Assembly: GCA_036426205.1 (NCBI GenBank)
Contig: WSYH01002417.1
Span: forward strand, 23,564-87,563
From: Ascaphus truei
Taxonomy: Eukaryota > Chordata > Amphibia > Anura > Ascaphidae
Reading direction: 5' to 3'
DNA: 64,000 nt
Numbering within the stretch: the stretch's first letter is position 1; the number at the start of each line of letters is the position of its first letter. This document shows positions 46,271-57,164 of the stretch, one piece after another. Under the pieces are notes generated by a model, which saw only the letters and a list, made by a program, of their open reading frames with translations, ran no database searches and was not told the DNA's origin. The translations under genes and the position numbers were made by a program.

Positions 46271-49200
46271 CTAAGAGGTGGCATTTATTACAGTCTCTAG
46301 GCCATCCTCTGTACTTTCAGTTTCTCCATCAATTGAAACAGTGGGTACCTCCAATTCGTTGTCCCATACTTGAGGTATGAGAAGTAGGTGATTCCTATGC
46401 CACACCTTTACCCGGCCTTCGGAGTCCTTGATGCGGTATACCGGGAGGCCAGGCGTCTGTGATTCTACCTCATACACCCCATCTCTCCACCGATCAGCCA
46501 GTTTGTGCTTTCCGGGAATGCCTAAATTACGAAAGAGAACAGCATCCCCCGGGCGAATCTCCTTATGTCGCACCTTGTGGTCATAGCGCCTTGTGTTTCC
46601 CGCATTTAATTGCGCCGCCGCCTTTTCAGCCAATTTATAGGCCTGCTGCAGGCTGTCCTGTAACCTCTGTACATATGCGTTCTGTTGGATACCCCATCGG
46701 TAGATATCCGCAGTCGTATATCCACAGGTAGTCGGGCTTCTCTCCCAAACATTAAGAAGTACGTAGTATACCCTGTAGACTCGTGTCGAGTACAGTTATA
46801 GGCATGCACCAACGTCTCCACATGCTTGCTCCACTCCGTCTTCTGAGAGCCTTTTAATGTCCCCAGCATGTCCAGCAGTGTTCGGTTGAACCGTTCGGGC
46901 ATAGCATCCCCTTCTGGGTGTTAAGGGGTAGTCCGTGACTTAGCTATGTTTAATAACTTCAGCAGTTCTCTAATGAGAGTACTCTCGAAATCCCTGCCTT
47001 GATCAGAGTGTAGTCGGTTTGGTAATCCATAATGAATGAAGTATTTCTCCCACAATACTCTAGCCACTGTCAACGCCCGTTGATCTTTGGTGGGGAACGC
47101 TTGGGCGTACCTTGTATAGTGGTCTGTAATCACTAGTACGTTACCGATGCCCCGGGTGTCTGGCTCGATACGCAAGAAATCCATGCACACCAAATCCATA
47201 GGACCAGAGCTTTTCAGATGGGCCATGGGGGCCGCCCGTGTGGGGAGTGTTTTCCTTTGAATACAACGTGTACACCTTCGGCAATGCATTTCCACTGATT
47301 CTCTCATTTTTGGCCAATAGAACCGGTCCCGAAGTAACCCGAATGTCTTGTCAACGCCCAGATGGCCATGATCATCGTGAAGGGCCCGGAGGACCATATT
47401 TCTCAGACTTTGAGGCAAGAATAGTTGTCGCCGATCGGGATGATTGTGGTATGGAATGACCCGGTACAATAGGCAATTGTCCAGTTCGAACTTCCCGAAC
47501 TCATTCAACAATAGCTTCAGCAGTTCTCTGGGGGGCTTGCTTAAGAATAGAGGGGTTCTCTTGCTGCAGAGCTTGGTGAGCTACTTCCACCACTGGATCT
47601 TGGATCTGGTGTTGCACCAATTCTTTCCAGGAAATGATTTTATCTTCGGTAATGTTCATTCCTTCCCAACCTCGGTAGGCCCGGGGAATGGCTCGGGATT
47701 GACACCCTAATGAATCAGCCACTCTTAGCTCTGAGAACGCCACCTGATCGTTAACCACTGCTGCTAGCGAACATAGAGCACGTATGCCAGGCCCCGGAAT
47801 TTCCTCCCATACTTCCTCATCCATGGTGGGTTGAAGCCCCGGCCTCCGTGGCAGAGCATCGGCCCCTATGTTAGTGGGCCCTGGTTTATACTTAAGGTTG
47901 AACCAATAGTTGGCCAGTGCCGCCAACCACCGGTGACCTGTCGCATCCAATTTGGCGGACGTGTTGATGTAAGTCATTGGGTTATTATCTGTCCTGACTT
48001 TAAACTGTACCCCATACAAGTAATCATGTAGCTTATCCACTACAGTCCATTTGAGGGCTAGAAACTCCAACTTGTGGACAGGATAGTTCTGTTCGCTTGG
48101 AGTTAAGCTTCGACTCGCATACGCCACTGGGCGGAGCCCTGTGTCATGTTTCTGGTGCAACACTGCTCCTATGCCACTGAAGCTGGCATCCACGTGTAGA
48201 ACGTATTCTCGGTCGGGGTCGCATAGGCCAGCACTGGGGCCTGCGTTAGGCTGGCTTTCAATTTCAAGAACGCTTGCTCACAAGCAGAGGTCCATTTCTC
48301 TCCAAATGGCGTTTGTGCTGTGGTGGTTTTCCTGCCGGTGTCCTCAGGACAGATTTTTAAGAGATTATTCAGGAGTTTAGCTTTGCTGGAGTAGCCCTCC
48401 ACGAATCACCGGTAGTAGCCACAGAACCCCAGGAAGGATCGAAGTTCTTGAACGTTGTTAGGCCGGGGCCAATTCACCACAGCCTCTATCTTCTCTGGGT
48501 CGGTGGATATTACTTCAGCTGATACAATGTGACCCACATATGTCACGGACGTGCGGCAGAATTTGCACTTATCCAGGGACAGTTTCAACCCCTCCTTTTG
48601 AAGTCGATCCAACACCTTCATCAGCCGCTCCTCATGCTCTTCTAGCATCTTTCCGAACACTATAATGTCGTCCAGGTACACCAAGCATTCTTGCAGGTTC
48701 AGGTCCTCCAGGGTCTTTTCCATTAGCCTCTGAAAGGTGGCAGGAGCCCCGCATATCCCTTGCGGCATGCGGGTGAACTGGTAGAACCCTAGCGGGCAGA
48801 TGAAGGCCATTCTCTCCTGATCATCCAGATCCATGGGTACTTGATAATACGCCGACCTCAAATCTAGTACACTGAACCATTTACTTCCCGTCAGGGCGTT
48901 CAAGAGGTCCTCGATGCGTGGGAGGGTATACTGATCAGGCACCGTGCGTCTGTTCAAGGTCCTATAGTCCACACAGAGGCGTACGGTCCCATTGTTTTTG
49001 CGAACCACTACGATGGGTGAGGCATAGGGACTGCGTGATCCTTTAACGATACCAGCTTCCTCCATTTCGGCAAGTAATCTCCTCACCTCTTCCACGTCTC
49101 GGGATGCTATGTGGCGAGAATGTTCCCAGAACGGGGCATGGTCGCTCAGTCGAATGGTATGGCGGGCGCTGCGACTGCATTCTACATCCATATCACTTAT

Positions 49201-50161
49201 GGAGAATACCCCCCGTCGTTCTTCCAGTTTGGTCTGCAGTCTTCCTTTCCAGCCCTCCGTCAAGGGTGAATCTCCGAAGTCGAATGCCAACCTTGGGGTC
49301 ACGTTATGAGTGGTGACCACCGGGCACTCACGTACACTATTCTCCACCGGGGTTACTGGATAGATTCGACCCAATGGTTGCCAGCGATCAATGCACATGG
49401 TGTAGGGAGAAAGGTTCCGTACGTACACCTGGGTTCGAGCCGGAATTTTTCCCGACCACTTCTTTATCGAGGCCAATACTTCGTAGCCGTCGTCTGGCCG
49501 GATAACGACAGGCAGCGATCATCATTCTTCCTTCCCCGGGCGGGATCTCGGTTAGCCCCTGCTTTTGACTATACAGCATCCCATGTTCCTCTTTGGTCGC
49601 AATCTTACCGCAAACCTCTCGCAACACCGGGCAAGCAGCTAGAGCCAGCAACGGTGATTCACCCGTTTCCTGTAGATACTTGCGGAGCACATCCTGTACG
49701 ATGTCTGTGTTGGTCCCCATGATTATCGGGGCACTGGGATGATCCTGGGGTTCTGGACATACTAAGGCCTCCACCTCCATGGGGTGATGCTTGCCTGTGT
49801 TCAACTGGGGAATGTCCAGATGTACCTTCACCACACCGTCAATAGGGTAGTCTTCATGGCTCAACCCTCTCAACCGCAAGGAGTCAGCAGATAGCAGCGG
49901 CAGCCGGTGCAAATGTTGATCGTAGAAGGGCCGATACACGATGGTCACCTGGGACCCAGTATCCATCAGCTCCGAGGCGTAGATGCCTTCAATCACAACC
50001 TTGACGATGGCCGCTGGCCCTATTCGACTACTCGTCGAGGACGGGCCACTGCTTCGTTGGTCTGCGGGGTACACAGCATAGAGTTGGCCGGTCGGGACCC
50101 CGTTTTCCGTAGGGAGGGGCAGTGCGCTCGAATATGGCCCATTTTTCCGCAAGCATAGCAC
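46271..50161 (-). pseudogene. pol: gypsy pol (PR-RT-RH-INT), multiply broken
   Basis: Protease: ELMDTGSQVTIV near 50,000-49,960 with the catalytic DTG. RT (49,476-48,406): CVDYRTLN, FSVLDLRSAYYQ, QGICGAPATFQRLM, and the catalytic YLDD at about 48,680. RNase H (48,210-47,850): DASFSGIGAVL and TDNNPMTY. Integrase: H2C2 finger (HDDHGHLG to CRRCTRC), the two Asp in VCMDFLRI and LHSDQGRDF, and the Glu in MPERFNRT; the C-terminal part has GDAVLFRNLG. Lesions are a frameshift near 49,480, an in-frame TGA after FCGYYR (48,406), frameshifts near 48,205 and 47,505, a TAA after SRTTP (46,921) and a frameshift near 46,650. Pol is in the -1 frame relative to gag with about 140 nt overlap, which suggests it was expressed by ribosomal frameshifting. 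Confidence 0.9.
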
Positions 50162-51336
50162 TGGAGATGACTGCGGTAGGAGTTGTCTCGGAAGGTCGGT
50201 GATGCTCGCCCCGACGCGGGGTGCTCCCTGGCGGCTGCAGGCGCTTCCAGGTCCTCCTTCTTCAGGTTCGCAACCCCGTGCGTCTCAGTTTTAGCGTCCG
50301 ACTTCCTGGTGTCTTTAGCCGCAACCACCGCCTTCTTTCCCGGGGTTAGCTCACGCCCCAGTAGCACAGTTTCATGGGCCTGAACCCCATCCATCAAGTC
50401 GTCAAACGCCAGTGCTTGCCCTGGTGTGAGACAGACGCTGACGCGTCCAGACACCGGGTGCAAGGGGAGGAGTCCCCTCAGTAGCTGGGTGGTGCGTAGT
50501 CTGTCGGCATCCATCTTCTGCACCACCCCCTTCCTCACCAGGGTCCACAGGTCCAGATGCAACCGTCGAAGGAAGTCAGACACCATCTCTCCTTCTTTCT
50601 GGGCCAGAGCGTGGAACCTGGCCATTAGCGCAAAGGCATCCACAGGAACCCCATACACTTTGGTCAGGCAGTGGATGATGCTAGCCGCGTCAGCATCCGG
50701 GTGGTTGTCCCGATAGCAGTGCACCATGTGGGATGCTGGGGCCCGCAGGCATTCAATTATGCGCTGCCTCCGGACGGCATTTGTGCATGACCATTCGGGT
50801 AGTACCTGTTCCGTGTGGTCCAGCCATTCCTCGAATCCGACTTCTCCCAGGGGAGTGGGCCTGTCCCCAGAAAACGCCTTTAGTTTTCGGTATTGGAAGG
50901 ACTGTGTAGTGTGGTGAATGGCTTCTGCTAGCGCAGGAATGGAGGAGTTATCCGGCAGGCTACTCCCAGCATGTGAATAGGCGTCTAGCCTTGACAGACT
51001 GGTTCTGCTCAGAGCGGGCCTAATGGCCGAGGGAGTGAACGAAGTGCCGAAGCCCATTGCGGCGGGCCACCGGGGGTTCAAACTGTTCTCAGGGGTGCGA
51101 TCAGGGCTGATTGAGATGGTACCTAACGAGCCGGGTAATCCCCTCTGGGGTGTGGACGCAGCCAGTGGTTCGGTGGAATCCACCTGTACTATCGAACAGT
51201 GGATGCCGGGAGCCTCGGGCAGAAGTAATACTAAGGGCAGGGCTTTGGGGCATATGTCCTGGTCAGTGACAAATAGTATTTTGCGCCAGTCCTGTTCCTG
51301 GTCGTAATAGTGATCTTGCACTCGGGCAGTGTCCAT
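50020..51336 (-). CDS. gag: gypsy gag, PNMA/ZCCHC-like capsid with CCHC knuckle
   Basis: Open for 438 codons from the ATG at 51,336 (MDTARVQD). A longer frame from 51,366 has only a GTG start. The region after residue 150 (KLKAFSGDRPTPLGEVGFEE, then WLDHTEQVLPEW and RRQRIIECLRAPA) matches the capsid of PNMA-type Ty3/gypsy gag proteins. The C-terminal CYACGKMGHIRAHC is one CX2CX4HX4C zinc knuckle for RNA binding. Gag forms the particle in which reverse transcription takes place. It is intact while pol next to it has at least six lesions. Whether it is expressed or retained by chance cannot be told from one copy. Confidence 0.85.
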   Translation of the reverse strand: MDTARVQDHYYDQEQDWRKILFVTDQDICPKALPLVLLLPEAPGIHCSIVQVDSTEPLAASTPQRGLPGSLGTISISPDRTPENSLNPRWPAAMGFGTSFTPSAIRPALSRTSLSRLDAYSHAGSSLPDNSSIPALAEAIHHTTQSFQYRKLKAFSGDRPTPLGEVGFEEWLDHTEQVLPEWSCTNAVRRQRIIECLRAPASHMVHCYRDNHPDADAASIIHCLTKVYGVPVDAFALMARFHALAQKEGEMVSDFLRRLHLDLWTLVRKGVVQKMDADRLRTTQLLRGLLPLHPVSGRVSVCLTPGQALAFDDLMDGVQAHETVLLGRELTPGKKAVVAAKDTRKSDAKTETHGVANLKKEDLEAPAAAREHPASGRASPTFRDNSYRSHLQCYACGKMGHIRAHCPSLRKTGSRPANSMLCTPQTNEAVARPRRVVE

Positions 51337-51537
51337 GAGCGGGCGTTTCCTGACATGATCGGTCACAGCGCCCAGGGAGAAGGTAGCGGGAACGTGTCCC
51401 AGGCCGAAGGCACGTGTCAGGGGAATTTCATGCCGTTGGGCTCACTTGCGCACCTCAGGCTGCGAGGGCACAAACATGGCGGGAGAAAAAAATTGGTTGC
51501 ACAGTAATAAAAAAATATAGGGCACCCCAGGTCTGAG

Positions 51538-51555
51538 ATCTCAGCAGCGCCTCCA
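51538..51555 (-). promoter_or_regulatory. Primer binding site
   Basis: Two bases after the 5' LTR end the minus strand reads TGGAGGCGCTGCTGAGAT. The TGG start complements the CCA end of a tRNA. The rest is somewhat like a glutamine tRNA 3' end, but the tRNA is not settled. Confidence 0.6.
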
Positions 51556-51557
51556 AA

Positions 51558-52636
51558 TGTAGCCCTTTTTCTGACACGCTAAAGCGACTACGGGTAACTG
51601 CATGCACCTGCGGCTCCAGGAGATCTGAGCCTCCGCTAGCTGGGAGCCTGGGGTAACACTTATAGCGCAGCTCCTCCACTTACCCAGGATCCCCGTGATG
51701 TGAGATTCCCCTTGGCAAGAAACATATACACACACATGTATGATGCAACCAACTTTACTATATGCACAATAACCTTAGCACTCTATCATATTAATACACA
51801 CGCAGCATATAACCCAACACATAACCTATAATGCAATATAACCTTAACACAGCTAAATGATAATGTCCTTATAACGTGAGTGGCTCGGCCACGCTTTTAA
51901 TGAGTATTGTCCTGTACAGTAGTGGCTCAGCCACGCTCTTAATGAGTATGTCCGGGTCCCGCCACCGCGTGCCCCACACACCGTGTCCTTGTGCTAGTAG
52001 CTAGAATAACTCCGTGTATTAGGCCTTTGGTCACTCACTAGTGTCCTCAAAGAGTTACGCCTAAGGCGGGATCAGCGCCTGTTGACCGGTGTTGGTGCAC
52101 TTAACGTAAATACCTTCCGGTCACGGCGGTGACCGGTAATGCTTCGAAAAGGATCAGCTGAATCCTTGCTTGTCTTTGATGTCCCCAGTGCAGCTGTCCG
52201 GTCCCAAGCAGCTGACCAGCAAACCTGCTCCGCACGCTTGTCCCTAACTGTCTACACAGTAAGGTGACTGATCGCTACCACTATGGGCGTCCCTGCAGCA
52301 CATCAACCTACTGTGGCTCAGGGGTTTCTCCTAAGGGCCTGCGGGGTAAAGCTAGCCTATGCAGGCGGGTCACGGACCCCCTGCACGCATACACCCTCCT
52401 CCTTTACATTCCAGAACCCCTCTGACTAGTGTGGCCTCTCCCCCACGCTTCCCTTTCCTCCTCCTGTAATTCTAGCCTTTCAATTGGCTCCTCAAGTCAG
52501 GTGACAGCCCAGGAGCTCACAGACACAGCTATTGCATCAGCCTCTGCAACACTGTTGCAGACCTCCACATGACTCTCATGAACAGAGTTAAAACACCAAC
52601 TGAACACACATATGAGGTTCCTACCACATCCCTACA
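51558..52636 (-). repeat. 5' LTR of gypsy element
   Basis: Minus-strand start TGTAGGGATGTGGTAGG (52,636) and end AAAAAGGGCTACA (51,558), 1,079 bp. It is the partner of 44,671-45,769. It should hold the promoter, but I do not place a start site. A noisy inverted copy lies at 61,599-62,643. Confidence 0.9.
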
Positions 52637-53819
52637 TTATATAGATGTGTAGCCGGCGTGTTCCCAATAACTCTTCACTGAAATGCTCAAATTATACACT
52701 TGGTCATTATTGTGTAAAAAATTCTGATGTTATTGTGGCCAGGGCCACCAAAACCTTCTCCCATATCTTCATCTTAGACCCATATCTCTTTAGCAGGCCC
52801 ATACCTTCTTGCTAGGCCAATACTTTCTACCCTTCCCCCTCACCCCCCCACCTCTATTGCCCATACCCAAAAACACTTGAAGGAATCAGATATTATGTGC
52901 AGGTACTTTTTATACTCTTTTTCAAATTAAAACTCTCCAGTATCAAATGTGTTAAAAATGTACTCTTGGTACATTTTGGAAATCTGTATTCAAAGAATGT
53001 TGTCTAAAAATCCAAATTGTCTTTATCTTTCCATCATATAGTTGAAAAAATACATTTTCATGCCAGCAGCTATGATTTAGAAGCTCCTTGCATTTCTAAG
53101 CTATTCCAAGCAATGTAATTCTGTGTTTATTTTTAATGAACTGGTTTGTGTTTATTATGTCTTTTACTGCTAAAAAAAGGCATTTTAGAAATGGCTGGTA
53201 AATTGGATGTGTACTTATTTATGTTGATGTAAGTATTAAAATACACCATTACAGGCACTTCAAAGATAGGAAAGTGTTACTATTTCCTAATAATGGCTTT
53301 TACTGCTAAATGAACTAGGTTATCAAAACAAAGGAAGGTAGAAAATTGATGTTGAACCTTAACGTAATATATTTGTTTGATTAATGTGCTGATTCTATGT
53401 CTGGGGGCTATTTGCAGCTTAGATATGTCAAAATAAAAAATTGCTTTGAAAATGCTGTAACTCCATATCAGCTAAGATTCCTAAAATAGTATTTAGAGCT
53501 TTATGTACAGATGTATCAAGACTTAGTTTCCATGACCGTGTTATACCAAGTGTGTTTCCTTGGTATTTATGTGCATGTTGCGGACCCATGACTGTGGTTT
53601 ACCCACAGTTGCCAAATGGAATTTTGTGGCTACTGTAGTACTTTGCAGGTGTTAGGTTGGTAGGTAGGTGTTAGATTGTCTTTAACCTAAACTTAATGCC
53701 CAGTACTCTGAGGCTATTGCTACAGTAATTAATGTGTTGTACTGTTCTGTGTAATGTAACCAACCCTTTATACCCATACACACTTTCAATGCAAAGACAA
53801 CTTCAGAAATCAGACACAA
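52637..53819. other. AT-rich sequence without recognisable gene
   Basis: Anonymous flank of the gypsy 5' LTR. No domain or repeat family is recognised. It is duplicated inversely at about 60,440-61,598. Confidence 0.55.
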
Positions 53820-54386
53820 TCAGTCTTAATCAATGAAGAAATATTTATTAAAGTAAATTAGTGAAATAACAAAGACTCGGGAAAATAATACACTCTTCTT
53901 CCGCCATCTTCTTTTACAGTTACAGTCTCTTGTACAGTTTCACCTGCAAGATAATGGATGCATTAAACTGTGCTACTGTGTCGCACTCTATGTAAACTGT
54001 ATTGAACTCATATGCATTCCACTGAATTTGAGCCCATGCGTGGTACAGGTATTTGCCAATGGAATTGGGTTGACAAGTCTAAGGAATTACCGTCTTATCA
54101 AATAATGATGTTCTGTCTCGCTGGATGTGGTTTCAATATAAACAAGGTTGATGAACCTTCAGAATCTGCAAAATACAAATGAAAATATGTATTAGAACAA
54201 TGGCTGAGCATAAACCTTCCTATGAGTGAAATGTTCACTGCTGTCTTACCTCCACAGTCTTGTCGTGCTTTCAGATCCTTAGCTTTTCCTCCGGACTCCG
54301 CTCTTCTGTTCTCCTGACCTCGGCTACGTACGACCATCCGTACCTCTCCATCATGACCCCGGCTAGCTCCTCGACGATCCGCACCT
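53820..54386 (-). other. Candidate 3' exons of a spliced transcript
   Basis: Three minus-strand exons have good signals. Exon a, 54,250-54,386, is preceded by TGTATTGCAG and followed by GTAAGACAG. Exon b, 54,091-54,165, is preceded by TTTGTATTTTGCAG and followed by GTAATTCC. Exon c, from 53,943, is preceded by TTATCTTGCAG and ends after an AATAAA at 53,844-53,849. Joining a to b keeps one frame open to a TGA near the end of b (peptide end PHPARQNIII). No family is recognised and no first exon is visible. It could be the 3' end of a host or long non-coding transcript, or a retroelement relic. Confidence 0.35.
53844..53849 (-). promoter_or_regulatory. Polyadenylation signal AATAAA
   Basis: The minus strand reads TTTAATAAATATTTCTTC about 95 nt after the candidate last splice acceptor at 53,943. 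Its position supports a transcript end near 53,820. Confidence 0.4.
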
Positions 54387-54489
54387 CTGCAATACATTAA
54401 AAATGTGTTAATCTGATGGGCCATTATGTCTGCAGCGTCAAAACTAGTGAATATATCGCAACCTACACGCGGCACAATGCAAAATTTAC

Positions 54490-54846
54490 CCAGGTAAATG
54501 TTTGGATAAAGACAGCTGTATCTGTTTGAAGATCCCCTCTGTTTTTCATGTGTCTCTGCTAAAACCAGCTGTGCGGGATGCTCGGTTTCCCGATCCATCC
54601 TTGTCTACGGCTCCTGTCCTCGTACACGGCCAACAAGAGTACGAGGTTCAGTCTATCTTGGACTCCAGGATCTCAAGGGGATCGGTTCAGTATCTCGTGC
54701 ATTGGAAGGGTTTCGGACCTGAGGAACGATCCTGGGTTCTTCACCACCATCTTCACGCTCCAAGGCGTGTTCGCATCTTCCATGCCAAGTACCCTCACAA
54801 GCTGTTCCTGAGACGCCCGGAGGTCACTCCTGAAGGGGGGTTACTG
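54490..54846 (+). pseudogene. Chromodomain end of a second gypsy integrase (truncated)
   Basis: A plus-strand frame of about 115 residues (54,502-54,849) shows the integrase tail FHVSLLKP, then a chromodomain: YEVQSILDSR, then QYLVHWKGFGPEERSW, the aromatic and acidic pattern that binds methylated histone tails in chromoviruses. It ends HAKYPHKLF..PEVTPEGGLL. Everything upstream (gag, RT, RNase H, most of the integrase) is missing. A purine run (GAAGGGGGG) just before 54,847 is the polypurine tract. Confidence 0.85.
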
Positions 54847-55029
54847 TAAGGATCCGTGAGTCCCGTTACCCTCAGCGTTTCCCCTTCCCTCAGAACGCCC
54901 CCTCCTTACCTCGGCCCGCGATCTCGTGCCCTGCTTCCCCCACCTCCTGTGCTGCATCACCGGGGCCATCTATCAGCCATCGAAATACGGGCGTGTGTGC
55001 ATCACTTGCGGAAGTTTATGACCTGACCT
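54847..55029 (+). repeat. Truncated LTR of the chromovirus
   Basis: Starting TGTAAGGATCCGTGAGTCCC right after the polypurine tract, about 180 bp of GC-rich LTR remain. Sequence belonging to the Penelope-like element begins near 55,030. Confidence 0.55.
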
Positions 55030-56086
55030 GATAAGTTTATGACTCTGAGAGAGACAAGAAAAAACAATACAGACCGGCGCCTTAGAGTCAAAATAGTGGG
55101 ATAAATAAAAGTCCAATGGATGGCTCAAGATATCCAATAGATGACAATCAAGTCCAGTGGACAGCAGGTTCCTCAGCAGCAAACAATGTAAGATATGCAG
55201 GGGAGACAAAAGAACAAGATCATAGTGTACCAAAATATGGTCTATAACATGTAACACGTAGACAAACAGGCACATACAAACAATACAAATGTAGGCTGAT
55301 AATAACAAACAATTAATTTAAGCACCAATAAATTCAGCAACTGATGGCGAGCAGATTCAGGATCCGGTGTGCAAAATCGGAATCCTACTACAGCCAGTCC
55401 TCAGGATATGCGCGATATAGGGATTAAAGATGATCACGCGGTGGGTGATGCTGGATGCGTGCCTGTATATGATTCCCCGCAGGTGACTCTCAGCAAGTAT
55501 AGGCAGACTTGCCTCGCTCCACGAGGCGCCTCGCTACGCCGGAACTGCGTCACAGCCCGGATGTACGTCACAGGGGGCGGGACACCGCTCCGAATTCCCA
55601 ACCTCGCCGGGGTCTCGCGTCAATGTTAATCCAAAATGCTGCCTATTCCAGGGACTGCTATAGCGATCGCTCTTATGTCAGTAAAAGCTGATGAATGATA
55701 CTCAAAGGCCCAACGCGTTTCGTGCGCATGCGCACTTCTTCAGGGGATAGTGAGCACAGTCCATGACCTCTTAATATACAGACAGGACGCACACCATTGG
55801 CTAGAAGTAATGTCACTCAAATTCAATCAATACCAGCCATGGTCAATTGCACATACCTGTCAATCATGTTCTGTGTTTGGAGGCAGCCTAACATACAGAG
55901 ACAACATAAATACAAATAGACCAAACAGACATCTAAAAAATACATATTGTTACAAAAAGTGTTACTGGTCATACCTTTTTCAATTTACTAATTCAATCAA
56001 GGTTAATAAACTATTACACAATCAATGGTTACAGGAATCCCACATTGATGTGACAATTTGCATGCAAAGGGTATTTAACAATTAAA
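55030..56086 (+). repeat. Penelope terminal region (pLTR-like)
   Basis: Non-coding upstream region. Its last 400 bp (55,680-56,086) recur inverted at 63,583-64,000. A 111-residue frame (55,750-56,085) is open in both copies with a few substitutions, but it overlaps the hammerhead flank and has no recognised domain. Confidence 0.65.
55705..55755 (-). ncRNA. Hammerhead ribozyme motif of the Penelope element
   Basis: Minus strand: ATCCC (stem I), CTGAAGA (core, 55,737-55,743), GTGCGCATGCGCAC (stem II hairpin), GAAA (55,718-55,721), CGCG (minimal stem III), TT cleavage site, GGG (stem I return). This is the short-stem-III type known from Penelope-like elements. The core is complete, but stem II has an extra A before it, so activity may be weak. 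Confidence 0.65.
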
Positions 56087-57164
56087 CCTTTAGTTCACAA
56101 AAACCGATCCTACTTGCGTGACACCACACATGTCCTCCAGTTACTGCGAGATCTGGAATGGAAACCCGAGTACACATGGGTAACAGCAGACGTGACATCA
56201 TTATATACCACCATTAACCATGTGAAAGGATGTCAGGCTATTGCACGCAGGTTAGAATCGGATAACACAACACCACCAGCACTAAAATCATTTCTCGTTA
56301 ATAGTATTAAGTTTATTCTAACTCACAATCACTTTCAATTCAATTCACAGTTTTATCTACAGATCTGTGGAACGGCGATGGGCACGAGGTTTGCCCCGAG
56401 TTATGCTAATCTCTTCATGGACAGTTGGGAAGAAGATTACATTTGGAACAACTGTCCTCTCGGGTCTCACCTCGTGCTCTGGCGCCGTTTCATAGATGAT
56501 GTTATATTTGTCTGGTCAGGCAGCCAGGCACAGCTCGAATCGTTTTTTATATATTTAAATTCTAACGATAGGGATTTGAGATTTACTTTCAACCACCATA
56601 AGGAATGTATAGAGTTTTTAGACCTCCAAATATATATTGATAAGAACCAAATAGAAACGAAAACTTTCTTTAAGCCTGTTCAGGCTAATAATTATCTTAG
56701 GGCGGACAGCCAGCACAACCCCGGCTGGATCCGGAATATTCCTAAGGGTCAGCTCACCCGCCTGAAGCGCAATTGTTCCAATCCTGGGGACTTTGCTCTT
56801 CAGGCGGATGAGCTGAAAGATAAATTTCGGGATAGAAATTATCCTGAACATTTACTTGAGGCTGCATCCCTTCAGGTTGAGAAAATTGAGAGGGCAACTC
56901 TGCTGGAATATAAAGATAAAAATAAAAATGCTTTAGAACAAAACAATGGCATCTCTTTTATAACCCAGTATAATGAGATGGCGCCAAAAATTCGTCAGAT
57001 TTTCAATAAACACTGGCCCATACTCTTATGCGACAATACGCTATCTAAATGTCTCCCGGACAAACCAAAAATTATTTTTACAAAAGCGCCGAATATTAAA
57101 ATGCGTCTAGCTCCTAGTTGTCCATTGGACAATTCAGAATCAAAAACAGGTAGCAAAAAAAAGG
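56054..57164 (+). pseudogene. Penelope reverse transcriptase, 5' part of ORF
   Basis: An open frame of 370 codons, entered after a TGA at 56,051, has no clear ATG. Motifs in order are SYLRDTTHVLQLL, VTADVTSLYTTI (motif A Asp), CGTAMGTRFAPSYANLFM (motif B), WRRFIDDVIFVW (motif C, catalytic DD) and FLDLQIY. This is the Penelope RT, related to telomerase RT. The frame leaves the element at 57,164, where inverted DNA begins, and the true continuation is at 63,002. No lesion is seen inside the RT, so this element may be young. Confidence 0.85.

Larger units (their letters stand above)
44671..52636 (-). mobile_element. Full-length Ty3/gypsy LTR retrotransposon, PNMA-like gag
   Basis: About 8.0 kb on the minus strand: 5' LTR (51,558-52,636), tRNA-type primer site, gag, protease, reverse transcriptase, RNase H, integrase, polypurine tract, 3' LTR (44,671-45,769). 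The domain order gag-PR-RT-RH-INT is the standard Ty3/gypsy order. The gag resembles the vertebrate PNMA/ZCCHC12 group, which derives from such elements. No envelope or chromodomain is seen. I find no matching target duplication. Pol is inactivated, so the copy cannot move by itself. Confidence 0.9.
51235..57132 (+). repeat. Left arm of 5.8-kb palindrome (partner 57,165-62,967)
   Basis: From the start of the gypsy gag to the end of the Penelope RT, every block reappears in inverse order downstream. The 32-nt spacer 57,133-57,164 is the loop. This arm is the clean version with open frames and good splice and LTR boundaries. Confidence 0.9.
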
